This document shows, piece by piece, positions 1 through 7,329 of a stretch of DNA of 64,000 bases. A program made the translations under genes and the position numbers. Every line of letters begins with the position of its first letter. Position 1 is the stretch's first letter. The stretch is taken from positions 103,538 to 167,537 of the forward strand of contig JABSSL010000007.1 in NCBI GenBank assembly GCA_013214355.1. Direction: 5' to 3'. This DNA is from Saprospiraceae bacterium. GTDB taxonomy: Bacteria; Bacteroidota; Bacteroidia; Chitinophagales; Saprospiraceae. The notes under the pieces are model-generated. The model did not search any database and had not been told where the DNA came from. It worked only from the letters and a program-made list of their open reading frames with translations.

Positions 1-77
1 AATAAAGCAGGAAATTTTTAGTTATGAAAGAATAACAAAATAATCCAATATTAGGTTCAGTAAGTGCGTTGGTTGGG

Positions 78-121
78 TTGGGTGTCAGATCCCTTGGTAA
101 AAATGTAATTTTGACACCCAA
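78..121. repeat. Inverted repeat upstream of STAS gene
   Basis: A perfect 10-bp inverted repeat (TTGGGTGTCA / TGACACCCAA) encloses a 24-nt loop. It could be a terminator-like hairpin of a gene left of the window or a regulatory palindrome. There is no U-run, so its role is unclear. No gene is seen in bases 1-261. Confidence 0.4.
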
Positions 122-217
122 TCCGTGTTAGAGCGAAAAATGTGCCAGAAATTTTTCTGGTCTGATTCAACCACAAAACTTTGTAAATCCGGATTATGTT
201 TAGTGGTTTTTAATTGA

Positions 218-225
218 TACTTTTG
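218..225 (+). promoter_or_regulatory. Bacteroidota -7 box for STAS-rnz
   Basis: TACTTTTG matches the Bacteroidota -7 consensus TAnnTTTG and lies 37 bp before the STAS start codon. No clear -33 TTG was found at the usual spacing. Confidence 0.5.
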
Positions 226-261
226 CGTCAAGCGCAAAAATGAACAAAGAGAAGCTAAAAA

Positions 262-654
262 ATGAAGTATTCCGTTGACAAACAGGAGAAATATACTGTC
301 TTTACCTTAATGGAGGATAACCTCAACTCCTTAGTGGCCCCAAAAGTCAAGTCTGAATTTGTCATTTTATCACAAGAAGGTGTTAAGAATCTAATCCTTG
401 ACCTCACACATGTCAAGTTTGTAGATTCGTCAGGCTTGAGTGCCATTTTGACAGCTAATCGCATCTGGAAGAATGGTGGCTCTTTCATTTTGACAGGTAT
501 TGAGCATCCCAGTGTACAAAAGTTAATTGAGATTTCTCGTCTTGATACTGTACTTACCATTATTAAGACGGTACAAGAATCCATCGATTTCGTCTTCATG
601 GATGAAATTGAGCGAGAGCTGAACAAAGAGGAAGAAGGAAATGAGCCCGTTTGA
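262..654 (+). CDS. STAS-domain anti-anti-sigma factor-like protein
   Basis: This 130-residue cytosolic protein is a single STAS domain, the fold of SpoIIAA/RsbV anti-sigma factor antagonists. The signature region VKFVDSSGLSAIL (about residues 53-65) holds the serine normally phosphorylated by a partner anti-sigma kinase. A charged tail rich in Glu and Lys follows the domain. No anti-sigma kinase or phosphatase lies nearby. Its end overlaps the start of the ribonuclease Z gene by 14 bp, so the two are very likely cotranscribed and translationally coupled. I recall this STAS-rnz pairing from other Bacteroidota genomes. The ORF on the opposite strand here is a shadow. The fold is sure; the partner is unknown. 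Confidence 0.85.
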   Translation: MKYSVDKQEKYTVFTLMEDNLNSLVAPKVKSEFVILSQEGVKNLILDLTHVKFVDSSGLSAILTANRIWKNGGSFILTGIEHPSVQKLIEISRLDTVLTIIKTVQESIDFVFMDEIERELNKEEEGNEPV

Positions 655-1558
655 GGTTCAACTCCTAGGGACTAATTCCGCTTTACCTGCATTTGGGAGA
701 CATCCTACCTCCCAAATTCTTACCATACAAAAATACAAGTATCTGATCGACTGCGGTGAGGGAACGCAAATGCGTTTCCAAAAGTTTGGTGTTAAGCCAG
801 GCCGCATGAATCAGATCTTTATTAGCCATTTACATGGAGACCACTTCTATGGCCTGATCGGCCTCTTAACTACTTTGGGCTTGATTGGCCGTAAACGCCC
901 GCTGGATATATTTGCACCCGAAGGCCTGGAGGAGATCATTCGGGTGCAAACCAAATACGCTGGCGGCGACCCTCCCTTCACGATCCGGTTCCACGTTACG
1001 GACACAGAGAAGCATCAGCTGATCTTCGAAAACAACCAAATCACTGTTCATTCTATTCCATTGGATCATCGAGTGCCCACTAGTGGCTTTTTGTTCAAAG
1101 AGAAACCAAAGGCTAGGAAGATGATTGGTGCAAAGATCCAGGAATACAATATTCCTTACAGTGCCATCCCCGCTATTAAGGACGGAAAGGATTTTATCGA
1201 TGCGAAGGGGCAACGCATTGCCAATGCCTTACTAACCGAAGAACCCACTCCTCCGCGTAGCTACGCTTACTGTTCGGATACCCGATACAAGGAAGATATC
1301 ATTCCGCTGATCCAAGGGGCGGATATGTTGTACCATGAGTCTACATTCCAAGAGGATCTAATCGAAAAAACTATACCCACCGGGCATTCTACTGCTTTGC
1401 AGGCTGCGAAAATAGCCAAGCAGGCTAATGTCGGCCGATTAATCCTCGGTCATTTCTCTTCTCGCTATGAGGACATCAATAGTTTTGCCGACGAAGCTAA
1501 AGCCGTCTTCCCAACGGTAGTAGCTGGTGTTGAAGGGGAAACCTATGCTCCCCTGTAA
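641..1558 (+). CDS. rnz: Ribonuclease Z (tRNA 3'-processing endonuclease)
   Basis: tRNase Z removes the 3' trailer from precursor tRNAs by endonucleolytic cleavage next to the discriminator base. The 305-residue length fits the short bacterial form. The metallo-beta-lactamase zinc motif HLHGDH is at residues 63-68, with further ligand regions at LDHRVPTSGF, YCSDTR and LGHFSSRYED. The N-terminal strand VQLLGTNSALP is also typical of the family. The start codon lies inside the end of the STAS gene (14-bp overlap). The enzyme is cytosolic and probably housekeeping. Confidence 0.95.
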   Translation: MSPFEVQLLGTNSALPAFGRHPTSQILTIQKYKYLIDCGEGTQMRFQKFGVKPGRMNQIFISHLHGDHFYGLIGLLTTLGLIGRKRPLDIFAPEGLEEIIRVQTKYAGGDPPFTIRFHVTDTEKHQLIFENNQITVHSIPLDHRVPTSGFLFKEKPKARKMIGAKIQEYNIPYSAIPAIKDGKDFIDAKGQRIANALLTEEPTPPRSYAYCSDTRYKEDIIPLIQGADMLYHESTFQEDLIEKTIPTGHSTALQAAKIAKQANVGRLILGHFSSRYEDINSFADEAKAVFPTVVAGVEGETYAPL

Positions 1559-1600
1559 GGCGGACAATCTTAGAAAAGGTTCTCTTTAAAATAGACATGT

Positions 1601-2167
1601 ATGGATCAGGAATTAGCTCAACGGATCTTAACCTTAGCAGCTAAAGACCAGGAGAAGCGCTATCATCTCTTCAATTTAGAACACGATCTAAACAGTACTG
1701 AAGCAAGTAAGGAAAGGGCACGCGCAGACATCGAGGCAGCAGACAAGGAAAACCTGATTGCTATCCGAGTCATTTTCGAGGAGCATGGTTTTCCTTCGAA
1801 GTCTCTGGTGGGGGAGGAGGCATCGCATCGATTTTGGATGCTAGTACAGCATGCCGACCAGGATGTGGATTTTCAAGCTGAGGTCGCTGCTGATCTGGCC
1901 GTCAAGTATAAAGAGGGCGAAGCCGATGTGAAAGATTATGCTTTTTTACTGGATCGGGTACGGATAAATCGTGCCCAGAAACAAGTATACGGAACCCAGG
2001 TAGAGTTGAAGGCCGATGGTTCTGCCTTTATTCCCAAGTCTCTAGAGGACCCGGATGCCGTCGAGCAAAGAAGAGCACAGGTTGGTTTGGAGCCCCTCTC
2101 AAAATATCTGACTGATATGAACAAACTGTACAGTTACAGCCTGAAAACAAGCCGTAAAACTTTGTAA
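1601..2167 (+). CDS. DUF6624-like protein
   Basis: This 188-residue protein has no signal peptide. It resembles DUF6624 proteins, recognised by the central LVGEEASHRFWMLVQHAD segment followed by a YAFLLDRV and YGTQ block (about residues 70-130). No biochemical function is established for the family. The N-terminal half is charged and probably helical. It starts 42 bp after rnz on the same strand, so it may be read through from the rnz promoter. The family call rests on motif memory, not on an alignment. Confidence 0.7.
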   Translation: MDQELAQRILTLAAKDQEKRYHLFNLEHDLNSTEASKERARADIEAADKENLIAIRVIFEEHGFPSKSLVGEEASHRFWMLVQHADQDVDFQAEVAADLAVKYKEGEADVKDYAFLLDRVRINRAQKQVYGTQVELKADGSAFIPKSLEDPDAVEQRRAQVGLEPLSKYLTDMNKLYSYSLKTSRKTL

Positions 2168-2206
2168 ACGAAATGTAAATGCCTGGAATTCTGCCATAAA
2201 AGGTGT

Positions 2207-2214
2207 TAATTTTG
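2207..2214 (+). promoter_or_regulatory. -7 box abutting the start codon at 2219
   Basis: TAATTTTG is a full match to TAnnTTTG and ends only 4 bp before the ATG of the following gene. If used, transcription would begin at or next to the start codon and give a leaderless or near-leaderless mRNA. Confidence 0.4.
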
Positions 2215-2218
2215 GGGC

Positions 2219-3172
2219 ATGATTACTGGGAAACTTCGACTACAGGGATTTGGATTTATTTTCAGCTTACTGCTATGCTTGCCTGATCAGGCAATGTCCA
2301 ACACACCGAGTTTTGAATTGGAGGTTAACTTAGCCTTACGAGAAATTGGACATCACTTATTACTCGAACAAGGAGACTCTACCTCGGCAATACCCCCAGT
2401 GGTGTTTGAAAAAGATCGTGGATTCTATCTGAAATTTGGGGGAGCCTTGGATTACGAAAGGCTGCAGGAGTTGGTGGAAGAGACCTTTCAAAGCAAAGGA
2501 TTGCCTTCGACCTACAGTTTAGCACTATTCGATTGTGAAACGGATGTGTTGATGTTGGGATATAGCACTCGAGAAGTTAAACCGCGTGATCTTCCTTCGG
2601 AGGTTAGCTGTGTAGGGAGGGATGAACTTTCTAATTGCTATCACTTAGCAGTAAACTTTCCTGCTCAGGCGGAAAAGGAAGACACCTTTTTATTAGTAGC
2701 AGCAATAGTGCCGATCGTCGTTCTGCTCTTGGGTGGATTCTGGTGGTGGAAACAAACGCAGCCTGAGCGACCTATCCCCGGGCAAATGGAAGTTGTAGAG
2801 GAAGCCCGAACACCTATCTACCAGTTGGGGCCATTGCGATTCGAACCGGAGAACCAGACTTTATTGGGAGAAGGGGAGCCACAACGATTAACCTTCCGAG
2901 AATCCAAGCTCTTGGACCTTTTTTGTCAAAATAAAAACCAGCTGTTAACGCGGGAGAGCATATTGGAATTTGTATGGGGAGACGAAGGAGTAATGGTGGG
3001 TCGGAGTATTGATGTCTTTGTCTCGCGATTACGGAAAAAACTCAAAGCTGCGGATAACATTAAAATCGCAAGTGTCCACGGAGTTGGCTATCGAATGGAA
3101 ATTGAGGAGCAGCAGACTGTGGAAGAAGCTAAAGGTTCTCAAGGCTTTACACTAAACCTGACAGATAATTAA
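2219..3172 (+). CDS. Membrane-anchored OmpR/PhoB-type winged-helix regulator (ToxR-like)
   Basis: This 317-residue protein has an N-terminal signal sequence (about residues 1-27), a periplasmic-type sensing domain (30-150) with cysteines at 106, 131 and 140, one transmembrane helix (about 156-177, ending in GGFWWW), and a C-terminal winged-helix DNA-binding domain (about 200-297) of the Trans_reg_C type. A domain outside, one membrane pass and a DNA-binding domain inside imply one-component signalling from the membrane, with ToxR/CadC domains in the opposite order. I recall proteins of this layout in Lewinella-like genomes, but no ligand is known. It has no receiver domain or partner kinase. 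A perfect -7 box lies 4 bp upstream of the start codon. Confidence 0.75.
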   Translation: MITGKLRLQGFGFIFSLLLCLPDQAMSNTPSFELEVNLALREIGHHLLLEQGDSTSAIPPVVFEKDRGFYLKFGGALDYERLQELVEETFQSKGLPSTYSLALFDCETDVLMLGYSTREVKPRDLPSEVSCVGRDELSNCYHLAVNFPAQAEKEDTFLLVAAIVPIVVLLLGGFWWWKQTQPERPIPGQMEVVEEARTPIYQLGPLRFEPENQTLLGEGEPQRLTFRESKLLDLFCQNKNQLLTRESILEFVWGDEGVMVGRSIDVFVSRLRKKLKAADNIKIASVHGVGYRMEIEEQQTVEEAKGSQGFTLNLTDN

Positions 3173-3354
3173 CTCGTAGGTAATTATCCTGCTTGATTTT
3201 TCTCTTTTCATGCCAAATATCTCATTCGTCCGAGGTAGGACAATACTGCTAATTGCTTAATCTGATCCAGCTAGCACCAACCCTCTGTAGGTGCCTACTT
3301 CTCTTTAAGGCACAAAAGCTGGATTGCTTACTGAATCATCTAATATAGCACCCA

Positions 3355-3852
3355 ATGTGGAGATCTATTCTGCTTAGCTTCTTGTTTTTAAAACTCACTT
3401 TAGCACTAGCTGGGCAAAGTGGTATTTCCTTCGAATCACTTGACAAGATCTTGGATGATCAGGCTATACCAACTTATTACCTGGCAGGCAAACTGTATTC
3501 AGGAATAACTGTCGACTCTTTTGAGCAAGGAGAGAAAGTCTATCATTACGAAATCGAAGTAGGTAAAATTCAGCAACACACGGCCTATTCCTATCGTGGC
3601 CAAATGGTGAGAGATTTCAATTACAAGAATGGACTGCTCGATGGTAAGATCACCAGTTTTTTTGACAATGGACAAAAGTATTACGAGGATCATTATAAAA
3701 AAGGGAGGAGAGAGGGACGTCAATTCGGCTGGTATCGGGATGGCAGTCCTCGGTATGTAATTGATTGTATGGGAGGCGTAGAGATTTTCCGCACGGATTA
3801 TCCTAAGCCGCAATCCGTAAGTAAGAAATCATCTGAGTCGACTAAGCAATAA
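3355..3852 (+). CDS. Secreted YwqK/MORN-variant repeat protein
   Basis: This 165-residue protein has a signal peptide (cleavage near LALAGQ). Residues 85-130 contain repeats of the MORN_2 / YwqK type, such as YKNGLLDGKITSFFDNGQ and GRREGRQFGWYRDG. YwqK itself is annotated as an antitoxin in Bacillus, but in Bacteroidota the repeat is widespread in exported proteins, and antitoxin activity should not be assumed. It ends 2 bp before the next gene, suggesting an operon with the propeller and protease genes. Confidence 0.65.
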   Translation: MWRSILLSFLFLKLTLALAGQSGISFESLDKILDDQAIPTYYLAGKLYSGITVDSFEQGEKVYHYEIEVGKIQQHTAYSYRGQMVRDFNYKNGLLDGKITSFFDNGQKYYEDHYKKGRREGRQFGWYRDGSPRYVIDCMGGVEIFRTDYPKPQSVSKKSSESTKQ

Positions 3853-3854
3853 TC

Positions 3855-4799
3855 ATGAAAAAAGTAGTATTCACTGCCTGGCTAGTATTCGCTGGGCTGA
3901 TGGGAAACTTGGCCATAGGACAAGAAGGTAGTCCCTTGTACCGCTCTACCGATAATGGCCTGACTTGGCATCCCTGGAACGAAGGGATGGCGGAAGCTCT
4001 GCGAGTAGATCAGATTATGCCTTACGCCAAGAAAATCTGGATATTGACGGAAGGACAGGGATTGTTTGTCTCGTCAGATGAAGGAAGGCGCTGGACTAAG
4101 CCCGGATTTTCCATGTTGCTTCCTCAGAAAGGAGACGTGATCCATGCCTATAAGAATCTGCTGTGGTTGGGTACTTATGAAAAGGGAGTGTTAGTCTCAG
4201 CGGATCAAGGTAATAGCTGGGTTCCTTGTAATCAAGGCTTGCAGAATCTAACTATTCGAGCTTTTCATAGCCGAGGGGAGCATCTTTGGGTAGGTACGAA
4301 TGAGGGCGTGTATAGCTGGGATGCCGTTGCCAAAAAGTGGAAAGCTCAGCTAGGAGGTGTTCAGGTAAATGACTTTGCCCACATGGGGCATCGCCTGTTT
4401 GTAGCTACCCATAAAGGGCTGCATATCTCAGGTGATCAGGGAGTGAATTGGGAGGCTGTCGAAATGGATGGTACGATCAAACAATTGTACTTGTGGAACG
4501 GGCAATTATATGCATCCTCGATGCATCGTAAAGTATGGAAGTACAATTCCGCTGGCAATACTTGGCAGGATGATACGACTTTCTTTCCTCCTCAGGGCCT
4601 TTCTACCACCATTCTTTATGGTGACGAGGAAGTGATTTATGTTACGCAAGAACAACAGCTTTATCGAAAAAATAAAGGACAAACAAGGTGGGAGCTAGTA
4701 TCCAACGACCTGGATCAAGCTGCCTATTTCAGAGATCTCAAAATGGTACAGCCCGGAGTTTTCTTCCTGGCTTGTGCAGTAAAGCCTTCAATAAAATGA
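3855..4799 (+). CDS. Secreted BNR/Ycf48-like beta-propeller protein
   Basis: This 314-residue exported protein has a signal peptide ending near AIGQ. It carries successive BNR/Asp-box-like blades, for example RSTDNGLTWHPW, VSSDEGRRWTKP, VSADQGNSWVP and ISGDQGVNWEAV, spaced about 40-50 residues apart as in Ycf48/sortilin-like propellers. Catalytic sialidase residues are not evident, so it is probably a binding or scaffold domain. Its stop codon overlaps the ATG of the protease gene (ATGA), so translation of the two is probably coupled and the products may act together in the periplasm or at the cell surface. Confidence 0.7.
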   Translation: MKKVVFTAWLVFAGLMGNLAIGQEGSPLYRSTDNGLTWHPWNEGMAEALRVDQIMPYAKKIWILTEGQGLFVSSDEGRRWTKPGFSMLLPQKGDVIHAYKNLLWLGTYEKGVLVSADQGNSWVPCNQGLQNLTIRAFHSRGEHLWVGTNEGVYSWDAVAKKWKAQLGGVQVNDFAHMGHRLFVATHKGLHISGDQGVNWEAVEMDGTIKQLYLWNGQLYASSMHRKVWKYNSAGNTWQDDTTFFPPQGLSTTILYGDEEVIYVTQEQQLYRKNKGQTRWELVSNDLDQAAYFRDLKMVQPGVFFLACAVKPSIK

Positions 4800-5923
4800 T
4801 AAGAATCACCCGACTTAGCCTGTTATTCCTCGCCTTTACCCTTACGGCTAAATCCCAAAACACCAAACTGCCCTCCGCCCTGTCCAACTGGGAAAAAATC
4901 GCCATGATCAATGAAGTATGGTACAAAGACGGTTCCCGCTATGTACATTCTTCTTTTGAGTATGCGGGTACAGGGTTTTTGTTGGATACGGGCAAAGACA
5001 CGCTGGCCGTGACTGCTAAACATATCCTTTGGATTGCACAACCTAAGCAACTGGAAAGGGTAGCCATCAATGGACAAATTGAAAAATGGTGGCTGCACCC
5101 CAAAGGGGATACCACCGAAGGTGTTTACCTGGACCAACTGCTGAATGAAGATCCCGCCGAAATGTTGGGAGGGCCTACGGGCACGATTGGACAAAGAGAT
5201 TGGCTAATTTTCTCGATTAAAGAGATGAAGGGGAAGCTGCCTGCACTAAAAGCGCGTTACACACCGGTCAAGCAGGGCGAAAAACTATACTACCCCGCCT
5301 GTCCCTACCAAAGTAAGGACTGCATCCTGGGTGAGGCGGAGGTCCTAACTGGCCATGGAAACCGGATTGTTTTCACCAAAGAGGTCCCCGGCTTTATTGG
5401 CGGGGCGAGCGGCTCTCCCTTGGTCGATAGCCAAGGACGAGTGGTAGGTGTTTTGGGGGGTACTAGCGTCCATCCAGAAAATGGAGAACCCGCCCTGTAT
5501 GGTATCAGCACTCATTACCTGAAGAAGGTACTGTCGAAATCCCCGCATCTCAACGATCACTTAATTCCGGTTGGTGAGGTACTTTGGCCGATTATCAATG
5601 CTAAAGGCATCGAAGCAGCCTTAGAACACTGGGAGTCACTCAAGCAATCAGAAATCACTCATTACTACTTGGATTTACTTCCTGAGACCTTCAATAAGGT
5701 GGGGCAGGAGTTCTTGGAATTGGGCCAGCTTGCGCACGCGATTACTTGGTTCAAGGCAAGTTACAATGATAACCCCTGGCTGCCTTCCACGCGGAAGCTA
5801 TTAGCTCAGGCCTATGAAAAACAAGGTGAAAAAGAGCAGGCTCGAAAGACGCTGGAGGAGCTCTTGCAGAAATGGCCTGAAGACAAGGAAGCGAAGGAAA
5901 GGCTAGATCGTATTGGCCAATAG
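4796..5923 (+). CDS. Secreted trypsin-like serine protease with C-terminal TPRs
   Basis: The ATG at 4796 fits better than the ORF-track start at 4688. It gives a signal peptide (MIRITRLSLLFLAFTLTAKS) and an ATGA overlap with the upstream gene. The 375-residue protein has a chymotrypsin-fold catalytic triad: His76 (VTAKHILWI), Asp135 (GQRDWLIF) and Ser207 (GGASGSPLVD). Two to three TPR-like helical pairs occupy about residues 285-370. A trypsin-like domain plus TPRs suggests regulated proteolysis outside the cytoplasm, with the TPRs recruiting a partner. The substrate is unknown. No PDZ domain is present, which separates it from DegP. Confidence 0.75.
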   Translation: MIRITRLSLLFLAFTLTAKSQNTKLPSALSNWEKIAMINEVWYKDGSRYVHSSFEYAGTGFLLDTGKDTLAVTAKHILWIAQPKQLERVAINGQIEKWWLHPKGDTTEGVYLDQLLNEDPAEMLGGPTGTIGQRDWLIFSIKEMKGKLPALKARYTPVKQGEKLYYPACPYQSKDCILGEAEVLTGHGNRIVFTKEVPGFIGGASGSPLVDSQGRVVGVLGGTSVHPENGEPALYGISTHYLKKVLSKSPHLNDHLIPVGEVLWPIINAKGIEAALEHWESLKQSEITHYYLDLLPETFNKVGQEFLELGQLAHAITWFKASYNDNPWLPSTRKLLAQAYEKQGEKEQARKTLEELLQKWPEDKEAKERLDRIGQ

Positions 5924-6009
5924 AACAGGGAGAAAGCTTTTATCCATTCCTTTAATCCGAAGAGAGGATTTTTGCGTATAAGTGTAGAAAGCCTAAGATA
6001 GACGTAACT

Positions 6010-6387
6010 ATGAACACTACACCTACACTTCGGATATTGATCATTCTAATAATAGGTTTATTGGCCAGTCTTCCAGGAAAAAGCCAGAGCATTACCAAGC
6101 GCGGACATCCTGAACACTTCATTGTCGGGGCCTTACTAGGCGGAGTAACTTCATATCTAATCTATCAAAAGACAAATAATAAATGGAAGGCTTGGGCCAT
6201 CGGGCTTGGAGCCTCCGTACTTGCGGGAGCTATCAAGGAGGCCATTGACCCTGAAATCCTGGGGAGGACTGCTAGTACCGAAGATTTCTTGTATACGGGT
6301 TTAGGTGGGATAGTAGGTGCAAGTATTGTATTTCCATTAAATAGAAAGAAGAAGAAAGGGGAGGGGATTAGTACGGCCTTCTATTAG
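6010..6387 (+). CDS. Small YfiM-like membrane protein
   Basis: This 125-residue protein has a signal sequence or first membrane helix at the N-terminus and two more hydrophobic segments (about residues 38-52 and 58-78), then a glycine-rich segment. The pattern HFIVGALLGG, a second glycine-rich helix with AGAIKE, then DFLYTGLGGIVGA resembles YfiM-like (DUF2279-like) membrane or lipoproteins of unknown role. The KRKKKKG-type tail is basic. It stands alone between a + and a - strand unit. Confidence 0.5.
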   Translation: MNTTPTLRILIILIIGLLASLPGKSQSITKRGHPEHFIVGALLGGVTSYLIYQKTNNKWKAWAIGLGASVLAGAIKEAIDPEILGRTASTEDFLYTGLGGIVGASIVFPLNRKKKKGEGISTAFY

Positions 6388-6401
6388 CGCCTAATCGAAG
6401 A

Positions 6402-7145
6402 TTACTTACCTAGAAAACGACTCAGGAATTGCTGCTTTCTACGACGAGAAAGATTAAGGTGTTGTCCATTGTTCATGACAATCTCCCCACCATCTCCTTT
6501 AATGTATTCCTTGACGTGACTCAGATTAATTAAATGCGATTGGTGGATGCGGAAAAAACCAAAGTCCACCAGGAAGGTTTCGTAATCCTTTAAGGTTCGG
6601 CTGGTCATCACCTTTTCCCCTCCTTGCAAAAACAATCGCGTGTAATTAACCTCACCTTGTAGATAAAAGATATCCTCCAGCGGGACTACTTTGAATCCAT
6701 TTACATTTTGTATAACCAACTTTTTAACGCTATGCTGATCGAAGTTCTCGATTAGAATTTTGGTGTGTTGTGGCAATTGAATGGGCGTCTTGGCTTTTTC
6801 AAATCGATCGAGCACCTTATTGAGTTCACTGATTTGAATAGGCTTAAGTAGGTAGCCAAAGGCTGCCATTTGGAAAGCCCGTATCGCGTAGTTGTCGTAA
6901 GCCGTGACGAAGATGACTTCCGCTGAGATGTTGGGCAATTGTGCCAACAGTTCAAAGCTGGTACCGCTCTTGAGTTTTATGTCCAGAAAGATGAGATCTG
7001 GATCACTACGCTTGATTAAGTCAATGCCAGTGGAGATGTCGTCTGCCTCCCCGATAATTTCAATCGGTTTGTTGGTGGTAGCTAGAAAGATCTTTAGGGT
7101 GTTCCTGGCATTCACCTCATCGTCAATAATGATGGCTTTGATCAT
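6402..7145 (-). CDS. LytTR-family response regulator
   Basis: This 247-residue regulator has an N-terminal receiver domain (residues 1-120) with the acidic pair at DDE (8-10), the phospho-acceptor Asp55 (LIFLDIK) and the LLKPIQ lysine. A LytTR DNA-binding domain follows (about 145-245; EVNYTRLF, SRTLKDYE, FFRIHQSHLINL). It acts in the cytosol as output of a two-component system. The cognate sensor is almost certainly the TPR histidine kinase directly upstream on the same strand, 184 bp away. The target genes are not evident. Confidence 0.92.
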   Translation of the reverse strand: MIKAIIIDDEVNARNTLKIFLATTNKPIEIIGEADDISTGIDLIKRSDPDLIFLDIKLKSGTSFELLAQLPNISAEVIFVTAYDNYAIRAFQMAAFGYLLKPIQISELNKVLDRFEKAKTPIQLPQHTKILIENFDQHSVKKLVIQNVNGFKVVPLEDIFYLQGEVNYTRLFLQGGEKVMTSRTLKDYETFLVDFGFFRIHQSHLINLSHVKEYIKGDGGEIVMNNGQHLNLSRRRKQQFLSRFLGK

Positions 7146-7329
7146 ACGAACATGTTTAGAGTTTCATGATTGCGCGAGAGTGAGTTAATTTTGAGCTGGT
7201 CAAGGCAAAAAACCTGCCTTTGCCGGCAGGCAGGCGTAGGCATACCTGAAAGGTACGGCGAGGCTTTTAAACGAAGGACAGATTAAAATTAACTGCTCGT
7301 AGCCGATTGATGGAATTGTAAATATGTTC

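Noticed and set aside
255-626. 123-codon ORF on the minus strand
   Set aside because: It is antisense to the STAS-domain gene, whose family motif is clear.
3355-3852. Antitoxin of a toxin-antitoxin pair
   Set aside because: The YwqK-like repeat alone does not show antitoxin function, the protein is exported, and no toxin gene is adjacent.
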